64,000 nucleotides of DNA from an uncultured Spartobacteria bacterium (GTDB lineage: Bacteria; Verrucomicrobiota; Verrucomicrobiia; Chthoniobacterales; JAATET01), in the NCBI GenBank assembly GCA_938011325.1, contig CALLUD010000006.1, positions 310,001 through 374,000 of the forward strand. The letters are read 5' to 3'. The position numbers were made by a program, and so were the translations under genes. A model generated the notes under the pieces. It was not told the DNA's origin and made no database searches. It saw only the letters and a program-made list of their open reading frames with translations. Position 1 is the first letter of the stretch, and the number at the start of each line of letters is the position of its first letter. Shown here one piece after another: positions 50,510 through 58,402 of the stretch.

Positions 50510-51499
50510 ATGAAATTTCCCATTCTCGCCACGGTCGCGGCGGCAGTCACCCTGCACGCCGCACCGACGGAACTTTTGAACGTCTCCTACGACGTCACCC
50601 GCGAATTCTATCGCGACTACAACGCCGCCTTCGAGGCGCACCGCAAGGCCGAAGGTCTGTCTCCCGTCGCAATCGAGCAATCCCACGCCGGCTCCAGCAA
50701 GCAGGCCCGGGCCGTGCTCGACGGGCTGCAGGCGGATGTCGTGACGATGAACCAGGATACCGACATCCAGATTCTGGCCAACGCCGGGCTTGTCGCGAAG
50801 GACTGGCGCACCCGCCTGCCGGACAACGCCGCCCCCTACACCTCCACGATCGTGTTTCTGGTCCGGAAGGGAAATCCCAAGGGCATCAAGGATTGGGACG
50901 ACCTCGTGCAGGAGGGGCTGCAGGTCATCATTCCGAACCCGAAGACCTCGGGCAACGGCCGCTACAGCTACCTCGCGGCGTGGGCGTTCGCGAAGACGGC
51001 GCCCGGCGGCGACGATGAAAAGGCGCGCGAGTTCGTGGCCCGGCTTTTTCGGAACGCTCCCCTCCTCGCCACGGGCGGTCGCGATGCCACGAACGTCTTT
51101 GTGCAGCGCGGCATTGGCGACGTGCTGCTCACCTTCGAAAGCGAGGCCTTGCAAATCACGAAGGTGTTCAGCCCCGACGAGTTTGAGATCGTCACCCCGG
51201 CGTCGAGCATTCTCGCCGAAGCGCCCGTGAGCGTGGTGGACTCCGTCGTTGACAAGCGCGGCACACGCGAGGTGGCCACGGAATACCTCACCTATCTGTG
51301 GTCCGACGCCGGCCAGCGCGTGGCGGCCAGGCATTTTCTGCGGCCGCGCTCGGAAACGATTTTGAAGGAGAACGAGAGCCTCTTCCCCGAGCTAGCGCTC
51401 CACTCCGTGGACGATGTGTTCGGCGGTTGGGACGAGGCGCAGAAGCATTTCACGGACGGCGGCCAGTTCGACGCCATCTACACACCCTCGAAACAATGA
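50510..51499 (+). CDS. Sulfate/thiosulfate ABC transporter substrate-binding protein
   Basis: 329 aa with a signal peptide (MKFPILATVAAAVTLHAAP) and the Sbp/CysP fold. Family blocks are LLNVSYDVTREFYRDYNAAF, QSHAGSSKQARAVLDGL near residue 60 and NGRYSYLAAWA near 160, with the sulfate-site residues VTMNQDTDI and PNPKTSGNGR. It binds sulfate in the periplasm. The membrane permeases CysT/CysW and the ATPase are not next to it in this window, which is unusual. The next gene's ATG overlaps its stop by 4 bp. Confidence 0.93.
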   Translation: MKFPILATVAAAVTLHAAPTELLNVSYDVTREFYRDYNAAFEAHRKAEGLSPVAIEQSHAGSSKQARAVLDGLQADVVTMNQDTDIQILANAGLVAKDWRTRLPDNAAPYTSTIVFLVRKGNPKGIKDWDDLVQEGLQVIIPNPKTSGNGRYSYLAAWAFAKTAPGGDDEKAREFVARLFRNAPLLATGGRDATNVFVQRGIGDVLLTFESEALQITKVFSPDEFEIVTPASSILAEAPVSVVDSVVDKRGTREVATEYLTYLWSDAGQRVAARHFLRPRSETILKENESLFPELALHSVDDVFGGWDEAQKHFTDGGQFDAIYTPSKQ

Positions 51500-52305
51500 T
51501 CGTGAAACCGCCTCATCGTTTGCGCGAACGCCGGAGCGTTCGTGATCTGATCCGCCCAACCGAGGAGCTCGCCCGCCGCTCCCAGCACCTTTTCGCCGCG
51601 CACCTCGAATTTCAGGGACCGCACGGAGAGCGAGTCACCATGCCGCGGTTTCTCTTTGCCGGACCAGGCTCGGCCGGCGCGAGCTTCCTTCGAGTCGGCA
51701 TCTTCGGCGGCCTCCACGGCGACGAGGAGTCGAGCGTGCTCGGCGCCCTCGCCTTCATCGATCGCCTGTATCGCAATCCCGAGCTCGCCCGGGGATACGA
51801 GCTTTTCATCTATCCGGTCTGCAACCCCACGGGATTTGCAGACGACACGCGCTGGTCGCGCAACGGACTCGATTTGAACCGCGAGTTCTGGCGCGATTCG
51901 TCGGAGCCCGAGGTGATGCTCCTCGAGCGGCAACTCTCGAACCTCCAGTTTGACGGCCTCATCGCCCTGCATTCCGACGACACGAGCGATGGGCTCTACG
52001 GCTTCATCAATGGCCACGCCCTTACCCGCCATGTGCTCGAGCCGGCTCTGGCACGCGCCGAGACCGTGTTGCCGCGCAATTTCGACAAGAGCATCGACAA
52101 CTTCCAGGCCAACGAAGGCATCATCGAGAGCGGCTACCCGGGCGTTCTTTCCGCGCCGCCCACGCAGCATCCGCGGCCCCTGGAGATCGTCTTCGAGACG
52201 CCCCAGCTCACACCGATGGACAAGCAGGTCGAGGCCCACTGCCTCGCCCTCGAGGAAATGCTTCTGCGCTACCGCGCGGTGATCTCGGAAGCGCAATCGA
52301 TCTGA
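51496..52305 (+). CDS. M14-like zinc carboxypeptidase / aspartoacylase-like hydrolase
   Basis: 269 aa. The zinc site is H74-G-D-E77 in GGLHGDEES, followed by PVCNPTGF ... NGLDLNREF (near 115-130) and H159 in LIALHSDD, the metallo-carboxypeptidase pattern also seen in succinylglutamate desuccinylases and aspartoacylases. The C-terminal Glu in IVFETPQ is the general base candidate. The substrate is unknown. The ATG overlaps the sulfate-binding protein stop (ATGA), so it is expressed with a sulfur operon, suggesting a sulfur-containing amide or N-acylated substrate. Confidence 0.75.
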   Translation: MIVKPPHRLRERRSVRDLIRPTEELARRSQHLFAAHLEFQGPHGERVTMPRFLFAGPGSAGASFLRVGIFGGLHGDEESSVLGALAFIDRLYRNPELARGYELFIYPVCNPTGFADDTRWSRNGLDLNREFWRDSSEPEVMLLERQLSNLQFDGLIALHSDDTSDGLYGFINGHALTRHVLEPALARAETVLPRNFDKSIDNFQANEGIIESGYPGVLSAPPTQHPRPLEIVFETPQLTPMDKQVEAHCLALEEMLLRYRAVISEAQSI

Positions 52306-52463
52306 CAAGGCACTCCCATGTTTACGCACCGCATCAGTCCGCCACGTGCGTTGGTTGTTCTCCGGGGGGAGAACGAACCGGCGGAGAATCATCGCCACGC
52401 CTCCGGCGCGGCGACTTCTCCGTCGGTTCCTCCCCCGAAGACGCGTCTCCTCTGATTGTCCAC

Positions 52464-52847
52464 ATGGCCGCACCTGGAAAACGCTACCTCGCTCTTGTCG
52501 CAGAAGTCCGCGAACGCATCCGGGAGATCTCGCCCGTCGACGCCGCGCATGAGGCGGCTGCCGGCGCCGTGCTCCTCGATGTCCGCGAGAACGTCGAGTT
52601 CTCACGCAGGCACATCAAGGGCGCCCTGCATCTTGGAAAGGGCATCGTCGAGTCCGAGATCGAGCACTACATCCCGGATGTCCACACGCCCATCCTTTGC
52701 TACTGCGCGGGAGGAAACCGTTCGGCCCTCGTGGCGGAAAACCTCGAACGCATGGGCTACACAAACGTCCGGTCCGTGGCAGGCGGCATCCGCGCATGGA
52801 TCGAAGCCGGCCTGCCCACAACGGGACCGAGGGAAGCCCTCGATTGA
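52464..52847 (+). CDS. Rhodanese-like sulfurtransferase
   Basis: 127 aa with a single rhodanese domain. The active Cys81 sits in a six-residue loop (CAGGNR) at the domain end, and the block DVRENVEFSRRHIKGALHL is the conserved N-terminal marker. Rhodaneses transfer sulfane sulfur. It lies between the M14-like and YezD-like genes, consistent with sulfur handling. Confidence 0.9.
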   Translation: MAAPGKRYLALVAEVRERIREISPVDAAHEAAAGAVLLDVRENVEFSRRHIKGALHLGKGIVESEIEHYIPDVHTPILCYCAGGNRSALVAENLERMGYTNVRSVAGGIRAWIEAGLPTTGPREALD

Positions 52848-52854
52848 AATTTCC

Positions 52855-53046
52855 ATGAGCAATCCGACATCGCCCACCGCAAGAGCCGGCGGACGCCATT
52901 CGTGGCTCGAGATCGTCGAATCGCAAGTCCAGGCGTTGAAGCATGGCTCCGTTGCCATCACAGTCCGCGACGGTCGTGTCATCGAGGTCGAGACCTGCGT
53001 TTCCGTGCGCCTCGACACCAGCTCGAGCCGCAAGCCGAAAAACTAG
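52855..53046 (+). CDS. YezD-like (DUF2292) small protein
   Basis: 63 aa from the ATG at 52855. The pattern WLEIVESQVQALKHGSVAIT followed by VRDGRVIEVE matches the short YezD family, which co-occurs with sulfate assimilation genes in several phyla. Its start is 7 bases after the rhodanese stop. A longer in-frame ORF from 52456 overlaps rhodanese and is a shadow. Confidence 0.75.
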   Translation: MSNPTSPTARAGGRHSWLEIVESQVQALKHGSVAITVRDGRVIEVETCVSVRLDTSSSRKPKN

Positions 53047-53095
53047 GCCTCGCCTCGCACGCACCGCCGGCCCGCGTCCGGCTCTTGCATGCAAC

Positions 53096-53117
53096 GGGTG
53101 CATCGCGAGATGCACCC
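53096..53117. repeat. REP-like palindrome
   Basis: GGGTGCATC at 53096-53104 and GATGCACCC at 53109-53117 form a 9-bp perfect stem with loop GCGA, just after the YezD stop. Short palindromes of the GGTGCATC/GATGCACC type are common dispersed repeats; it could also be a terminator. Confidence 0.5.
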
Positions 53118-53164
53118 TACCAAAGCCCGTCCCTTGAAATCGGAGAACCGGCGCGCGACCACGC

Positions 53165-54022
53165 TCAGTTTCCTCCGTGGCGGCGACGATCCGCCTCCCG
53201 CTTCGCCTCGGTGCGTGCCGCATCCCAGGCGGCCCAGCCCCATTTCACCCGGAAAAGCTCATCCTCGTAGGTCATGCCATCGTCCACCGCTCCCTCGGAC
53301 CCCGGCGCATTGGCCAGCGGTTGATTCGTGTTCCCCTTCGACTCCCCCGATCCGGACTGCCCTCGCTTCCCGGACTCCTCTCCGCCTCCATCCCGCGGTG
53401 CAACGGCGGCCAGCCCGTCCGGGGTCTCCGAACCGGGATTTCCTGCGGCTCCGTTTGGGTCCGGAGACAGCTCAACCCCCCACGCCCGGCCATTGCCGTC
53501 GGGCGAATCGTAGGTCTCCGTGAGCCCGACGCGAACCCCCTGAAAGGCAATGGAGTTTCCCGCGCCGGCGGGATTGTGGGTCTGCACAATCTCCTGCGCT
53601 GACGTGGAAGCCCCTCCTCCGCCCAAATCCCCGGCGAAGGACTCCACTGGCGCGGCTCCGGGCGCGGAACCTCCGGCAACGCCGGCTGGACTCCGGTTGG
53701 AAATCGTAGGCACGGGAACCGCGTAAGCCGAAGGCGCAACACCTACTCCGGATCCGGCAGCGAAAACCGGATCGGCATTCGCGGGAGCCACCGGCGCCGG
53801 GTGCCGAGCCGGGGCGGCTGGCGCAGACGGCGCGGCGTGCGCCGGTTTTGCAAGGACCGGAGAAGCACCACTTGCCACCGCCGGCTCCACGGCTTGGGAA
53901 AGCGCAGAAGTCAGCAAGGGCTGCTCCGCGAAAGGCACGGAAGCTCGTGTGCCGAGAAGGTAGCCGACAACTCCTGCCAACAGCACGTTTGCGACCAGGG
54001 AAAAGGGCAGGAGAAATCTCAT
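53165..54022 (-). CDS. Membrane-anchored disordered hypothetical protein, 285 aa
   Basis: One N-terminal hydrophobic segment (MRFLLPFSLVANVLLAGVVGYLLG) acts as a signal anchor. It is followed by a long Pro/Ala/Gly/Ser-rich, low-complexity region (about 35-235) and a charged C-terminal helix (about 255-285, WAAWDAARTEAKREADRRR). The ATG at 54022 is chosen because it begins the hydrophobic segment; the ORF to 54100 adds an atypical prefix. No family is recognised. It may bridge the membrane and envelope. Confidence 0.6.
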   Translation of the reverse strand: MRFLLPFSLVANVLLAGVVGYLLGTRASVPFAEQPLLTSALSQAVEPAVASGASPVLAKPAHAAPSAPAAPARHPAPVAPANADPVFAAGSGVGVAPSAYAVPVPTISNRSPAGVAGGSAPGAAPVESFAGDLGGGGASTSAQEIVQTHNPAGAGNSIAFQGVRVGLTETYDSPDGNGRAWGVELSPDPNGAAGNPGSETPDGLAAVAPRDGGGEESGKRGQSGSGESKGNTNQPLANAPGSEGAVDDGMTYEDELFRVKWGWAAWDAARTEAKREADRRRHGGN

Positions 54023-54050
54023 CGGATTCTTTAGCGAGTTTGAGCGACCA

Positions 54051-54092
54051 CAGCCGGTGCGGGCGCCTCCCCACGAACACCCGCACCGGCTG
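54051..54092. other. 13-bp stem-loop between surface-protein genes
   Basis: CAGCCGGTGCGGG at 54051-54063 and CCCGCACCGGCTG at 54080-54092 are exact complements with a 16-base loop. It lies 28 bases upstream of the disordered-protein ATG on the minus strand. It may be a leader structure or a terminator for the gene at 54242. Confidence 0.45.
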
Positions 54093-54202
54093 GCCCTCAC
54101 AACCTGGAAGAGCCGCTACTCCCTTCCAGATGCATCGTTGAAATCATCCAGTTTTTTATGCCCGGCTATCCGGGCGCTGGTGCTGCCACCAGCAACCGTG
54201 AC

Positions 54203-54231
54203 CCAGGAAAGGGGATGGGACCCTTTCCTGG
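54203..54231 (-). terminator. Stem-loop at the end of the PstS-like gene
   Basis: CCAGGAAAGGG at 54203-54213 pairs with CCCTTTCCTGG at 54221-54231 around a 7-base loop, 10 bases after the stop of the minus-strand gene. No T-run is present. Confidence 0.55.
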
Positions 54232-54241
54232 TTGCCACCGA

Positions 54242-55471
54242 TCAAAGGTATGTGGGAATGACCGGAGCGCTCTCCGACTCGCGGTAAACCTGCATGGTGC
54301 CGATCAGGATGCCGCCGCCGCTGCTGCCCGTCGTGGTGATCACCTCGTTGGCAATCGCATCGGCGAATGCGCGATGGAGTTCTTTTCCGCTGCCCGGTGC
54401 GCCGAGATTCGGATCGTAAACCACACGGGTATAAAGCCACAGCGTGTATTGACCTTCGCGGACCGCGTCCTGGCTGTATGCCACGCCGTTCCACTTGAGG
54501 GTTTTCGCGCCGCCTGCGTTCGCAGTCACCGCATCACCGGGCGTCGCGTAGCCGATGTAATAGCCCGCGGTGGCATTGGGATTGCCGACCTTGTAGGCGT
54601 TCGGGCCAAGAGGGACGACCAGAGCCGCCACCAGGTTCGCGCCGGAGTTGAATCCGCCGTTGCCCGGGAACTGGCTGCTGACACCGCTCACGACCTCAAC
54701 CGGCCAGAGCGTATGGCTCGTCACGACGCCGTTTTGGATCGTCGGCTGGTAGTGCTTCGTGACAGCGTTCACACCGAGGCCCATCTCAGCGAGCGGGCAG
54801 TAACGCTGGCCCGCATCGAAGTTGCGGCCGATCGCGAACACTGTCTGGTTTCGGTGGGCCGAATTTCCAGTCAGAAACGACAACGGAATATACCCGCGGG
54901 AGTAGAGCGCCTGCGCGGCGGAGGTGTGGAGGTTGTCCCCAGGGAAGCCCGGGCTGGCGAGGAACACCATCGGCGCAACACCCGTAAGGATCTGCTCCAG
55001 TTCGATGTAGTTCTTCCCGTTGTAGAAGCCAATGTAAGGCGACGTGCTCTGGAAGTTCGTCGAAACGGCGAAATCCGGCACTGCATCCTCGTATTGCGAA
55101 GGGTCGGTCGCCGTAAGCGGGTTGGGATTCAGATTGCCGGTCGCATTGGTCGGCAGGAACCGCACGGGCTCCGAACCGGCGACGGCCTTCACGCCACCCG
55201 TGGCCCCGAGATAAGAGGTTTTGACCGTAACCGGCGTGCCGTTGAAGGTGCCGCCGACGAAGTTGCCGAAGTTCGATGACTGCGGCGTGCCCGGATTACC
55301 GTTCACGGCGATGCCGACATACGTTTCACCCTGCAGCAGGTTTGCAATCGCGGCGTTGGTGGCGTTGCGATCACCGTTGGAACCCGCGATGCGGATGATG
55401 GTCTGCGCTGAGGCGACATGCGCAAGCGCGAGGCCGGCGGCGCCCAGGAGAAGGGTTTTATGGAGTTTCAT
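54242..55471 (-). CDS. Secreted PstS-like (PBP2) protein, 409 aa
   Basis: A signal peptide (MKLHKTLLLGAAGLALAHVASAQ) leads a mature protein that starts TIIRIAGSNGDRNATN, resembling the phosphate-binding PstS opening (IRIAGS). Mid-protein TVFAIGRNFDAGQR matches the PstS-type GRxxxSGTR loop, with Ser replaced by Ala, so phosphate affinity is doubtful. It is larger than PstS and lacks an obvious ABC partner here. It lies just downstream of the PEP-CTERM gene on the same strand. Confidence 0.7.
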   Translation of the reverse strand: MKLHKTLLLGAAGLALAHVASAQTIIRIAGSNGDRNATNAAIANLLQGETYVGIAVNGNPGTPQSSNFGNFVGGTFNGTPVTVKTSYLGATGGVKAVAGSEPVRFLPTNATGNLNPNPLTATDPSQYEDAVPDFAVSTNFQSTSPYIGFYNGKNYIELEQILTGVAPMVFLASPGFPGDNLHTSAAQALYSRGYIPLSFLTGNSAHRNQTVFAIGRNFDAGQRYCPLAEMGLGVNAVTKHYQPTIQNGVVTSHTLWPVEVVSGVSSQFPGNGGFNSGANLVAALVVPLGPNAYKVGNPNATAGYYIGYATPGDAVTANAGGAKTLKWNGVAYSQDAVREGQYTLWLYTRVVYDPNLGAPGSGKELHRAFADAIANEVITTTGSSGGGILIGTMQVYRESESAPVIPTYL

Positions 55472-55509
55472 GGCTATGTGGATGATGAGATTGATGTAAG
55501 TTGGTAGGT

Positions 55510-56307
55510 TCAGAACTTGCGGCTTCGGGGACGGCGGTTGACCACGAAGGCCAGCACCAGGCCTGCGAGAGCGAGCATCGCCAACGTGGCGGGCTCAGGG
55601 ACGGCGGTGAACGTGATCACGCCGTTATCGTCGATCGTAAAGCTCCCCAGCAGCTTTGCCGGCTGACCGTAACCGGGGTTGATCTGGTAGAGGTCCAGCA
55701 CCGAACTGGAGGTGCCGGTTTCGAGACTGAAGTATCCCTCGATGGATCCACCGACACGGAAGTCGCTGATGTCCGACGTGAGGTCCGCCCAGCTGTTCTC
55801 GGAGGACGCGTTCTGGAACGTCGCCTTGGAGCTGTTCGCCGTGGCTGTGCCGTCCTGCACGTATTTGAAGATCAGCTCCTGAACGAGGCTGGCCTTTTCA
55901 ATCTGACCGCTGGGCGAACCACCGATCCACGGCGTGGAGGGGATGGCGGGATTCGAGCGCTGCTTGCTCGCATAGATGACCGCCGGTGTGGTGTTGTCGA
56001 CGAAGGTGGTGCCGATCACCCCCCAGTAGACGTCGCTCCGCGAGTGCCAGTCGGAGCCAAACGCCTCGACGAGGTCGAGCCGGATATTGCCCCCGGTGGT
56101 TACGGTGATCTTGGCGCCAGGCCCAAGGTTCGCGAACTGCGAGACATTGCCGATATTGACGAGATAGTTCTGGGCATCCCCCTCCCCGCGAAAGCCGAGA
56201 AAAAGATCCCCCGTGTTGTATGTCATCACCGCCGAGGCGCTCGAGAGCGAGGCACCCAGTGCGGCGGCACCCAGAAGGAAGGTGGTCAGGATTGGTCGGA
56301 GTTTCAT
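55510..56307 (-). CDS. PEP-CTERM exported protein, 265 aa
   Basis: N-terminal signal peptide (MKLRPILTTFLLGAAALGAS), a beta-rich exported domain with aromatic blocks, and the sorting tail VPEPATLAMLALAGLVLAF plus a basic end (VNRRPRSRKF). Such tails are recognised by an exosortase and anchor or export the protein. The exosortase gene is not in this window. A TTGACA-type -35 with an unusual -10 lies upstream on the minus strand. Confidence 0.88.
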   Translation of the reverse strand: MKLRPILTTFLLGAAALGASLSSASAVMTYNTGDLFLGFRGEGDAQNYLVNIGNVSQFANLGPGAKITVTTGGNIRLDLVEAFGSDWHSRSDVYWGVIGTTFVDNTTPAVIYASKQRSNPAIPSTPWIGGSPSGQIEKASLVQELIFKYVQDGTATANSSKATFQNASSENSWADLTSDISDFRVGGSIEGYFSLETGTSSSVLDLYQINPGYGQPAKLLGSFTIDDNGVITFTAVPEPATLAMLALAGLVLAFVVNRRPRSRKF

Positions 56308-56366
56308 ATGCTAGTTGTTTGGTCGTCTTTTTAAGCAGGGATTTTTCTCGCTTTTCCGGTTGTGGT

Positions 56367-56378
56367 GAGAACGTTCTC
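56367..56378. promoter_or_regulatory. 12-bp palindrome upstream of the PEP-CTERM gene
   Basis: GAGAACGTTCTC is a perfect dyad 60 bases upstream of the PEP-CTERM ATG. It overlaps the transcription start expected from the -35 at 56422. It could bind a regulator. Confidence 0.45.
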
Positions 56379-56400
56379 GTCGTTAAAGACGATTTGTTCA

Positions 56401-56427
56401 GTCGTATATTTTCGGTTAGGGTGTCAA
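56401..56427 (-). promoter_or_regulatory. Promoter of the PEP-CTERM gene (minus strand)
   Basis: On the minus strand a perfect TTGACA lies at 56427-56422. A TATACG (56408-56403) or TACGAC (56406-56401) lies downstream with 13-15 bp spacing, shorter than usual. The surrounding region is AT-rich. Confidence 0.4.
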
Positions 56428-56453
56428 GGGAAAATAAAAAAATTATCAAGGTC

Positions 56454-57002
56454 TCAACGAGCTGCGCGGAGCTTCCAGGTCACGGGAGACAGCAGGGCAT
56501 CGGTGGTCAGCGTCTGTGTTACAAGAAGCCGCTCACGCTCCTTCGTGCCGCGCCGGCGCACAGTGAGCGTCGCCCGACCGGCGGTCGTGCCGAGCACGAA
56601 GTCGAATTCCACGCGCAGCGTGCGGCCGGCCATTTGATACGTGCCGGCCTTGGCCGTGCGTCCGTCCTCGATGCCGGGAGCCAGGTTTGAAATGGATGCC
56701 GTGCCGTCACGGCGCAGAGCGACGACGTTGCGAAACTTGCGGGTCGCGCCATTCACCACGAGCTCACCCCGGGCACTGAAGCGGGCTCCGAGCCCATCCT
56801 TTCCGACGGATACACGCAACCGCCGGACCGTGCCCACGCCGGCAATCCCGTCCACCCCGCGGACCTCGACCCTGCCATTTTTCGTGTAGTCGCCCTCGAT
56901 GCCGCGGAACTTCGAGGGCGGAGGCTCCTCGGTTTGCGCGATGGCGCCCGACGTGATCGCGAGGACCGCCGCGGGAAGAATCAGGAGTCGATACGTGTTC
57001 AT
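56454..57002 (-). CDS. Secreted hypothetical protein, 182 aa
   Basis: The ATG at 57002 begins a signal peptide (MNTYRLLILPAAVLAITSGAIAQ). The mature part is beta-rich and basic, with repeated Gly/Arg/Val motifs (RLRVSVGKDG, GRATLTVRRRG). No family is identified. Its ATG overlaps the stop of the FAD-binding protein gene by 4 bp, making it the last gene of the haemagglutinin operon. The longer frame to 57545 runs through the FAD gene and is not credible. Confidence 0.6.
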   Translation of the reverse strand: MNTYRLLILPAAVLAITSGAIAQTEEPPPSKFRGIEGDYTKNGRVEVRGVDGIAGVGTVRRLRVSVGKDGLGARFSARGELVVNGATRKFRNVVALRRDGTASISNLAPGIEDGRTAKAGTYQMAGRTLRVEFDFVLGTTAGRATLTVRRRGTKERERLLVTQTLTTDALLSPVTWKLRAAR

Positions 57003-58399
57003 ATTTCCCAGGATGGCTGGAGGTGTTGGTGTCGCAGCGCCCGGCTTGCGACGAGCGCAGCCTGCTGCCGGATTTCGGGAATCGCCGTGGATTCCCACAA
57101 CATGGCCTTGAGCGGCGGGCCAATGAGCGAGATCTGCTCGAAGGCATGACCCTTCGCACCGACCGGCTCGAGGTTTTCGTTGGCTTCGAGGCCGAGGAAG
57201 AGCGGGTCGGGATGCAGCACGCCGCGGGCGAGAAGATTGATGAGCAGCGGCTCGTTGAAGTGCTGGCGGAAATTCGACTCCGGGCCGATGCAGTTGAATA
57301 CCTTCCCCGCGCGGATGGAGCGGATTTCGCCGCCGGCCTTCTTGGGTTGAATCCGCGCCGTGACACCCTCTTCGTCCTCCTCGAAATCCCGCAAGCGGCC
57401 CGGAAACAACTCGAGCCGGCCTTCCTTGCGCAGGCGTTCCAATTCCGCCCACGCGCTCTGCGGCATGCGGTGGCGGTGCGATTCCCAGAATGGACGGATA
57501 TGGCGCAGGAAACGCCGGCGCTCCTCGATCGACAACGCCTTCCACAAATTCTGTGTGTGCGGGCGCAGGGCATCGATCACGCCGCGCCAGTGCTCGGGGC
57601 CGACGGATCGAATTTCCTCGCGAATGAACCGCACGAGCCGGCGGATGTTGCCTGTCGGCAGGCGATCCGCCGAGACTCCTGCATACGGTCCGGCGGCACC
57701 GTGCGACTGCGGCCAGCGCCCGCCGCGCGAGGTGACGAAATATTTTCCGCGGTGTCCGGCCCGCTCGAGGCTCAGGATCACGTCCACCGCCGTCAGTCCG
57801 GATCCGACCAGCAGCACGTCGTCCCCGGGCGAATCCATCGAGATCGCGCCTTTCTGCCAGACCTGCGCAACATAGCGCGGACTGCGGAAAAACGGGTGCG
57901 CGGGAAGTGGATCACGCGGCGGCAGGTTGCCCAGCGCCAACACGACGTGGCTGACATCCTCGGTGTCACCATCCGCGGAGACCACGGTGCCCCCATTGCG
58001 CGCCGGGATGAAATCGATCACGCGCGTCGAACGAATGTCGAGGCGCGCCGCGCAGCCCGGTCTCGAATAGGTCTCCTCGAGCAGGGCGAAGAGGTAGCAC
58101 CCGTAAATGGCACGCGGCACGAAATCCGTTTCGCTCACGCGCTCATCGCGAAGAAGCCCGGCAACATTTCCCGGACGACGCAGCCATTTCAGGAAATGGT
58201 CCGGCTGATCCGGCAGGGCGCTGATGCGGCCGGCAGGGACGTTCAGCAGATGCGCCAGATCGCGCGTGCCATAGGCGAGTCCGCCGGAGGGATACTCCGC
58301 CGGATCGTAGAGCGCCACGCGGCACGGCACCGTGGCCTGCAGCCCGATCTGAATCGCAGCGAGCAGACCGCTCGCGCCGCCGCCGATAATCGCAATCAT
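56999..58399 (-). CDS. FAD/NAD(P)-binding protein (YdhS-like)
   Basis: 466 aa. An N-terminal Rossmann motif IAIIGGGASGLLAAIQI binds FAD, HLLNVPAGRISALPDQPDHFLKW follows, and a second dinucleotide motif LLVGSGLTAVDVILSL appears near residue 200. This belongs to the FAD-NAD(P)-binding family that includes E. coli YdhS. The substrate is unknown. It starts 3 bases after the Sel1 gene and overlaps the secreted-unknown gene by 4 bp, so it belongs to the operon of the giant exoprotein, an unusual partner for an oxidoreductase. Confidence 0.83.
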   Translation of the reverse strand: MIAIIGGGASGLLAAIQIGLQATVPCRVALYDPAEYPSGGLAYGTRDLAHLLNVPAGRISALPDQPDHFLKWLRRPGNVAGLLRDERVSETDFVPRAIYGCYLFALLEETYSRPGCAARLDIRSTRVIDFIPARNGGTVVSADGDTEDVSHVVLALGNLPPRDPLPAHPFFRSPRYVAQVWQKGAISMDSPGDDVLLVGSGLTAVDVILSLERAGHRGKYFVTSRGGRWPQSHGAAGPYAGVSADRLPTGNIRRLVRFIREEIRSVGPEHWRGVIDALRPHTQNLWKALSIEERRRFLRHIRPFWESHRHRMPQSAWAELERLRKEGRLELFPGRLRDFEEDEEGVTARIQPKKAGGEIRSIRAGKVFNCIGPESNFRQHFNEPLLINLLARGVLHPDPLFLGLEANENLEPVGAKGHAFEQISLIGPPLKAMLWESTAIPEIRQQAALVASRALRHQHLQPSWEI

Positions 58400-58402
58400 C
58401 GG

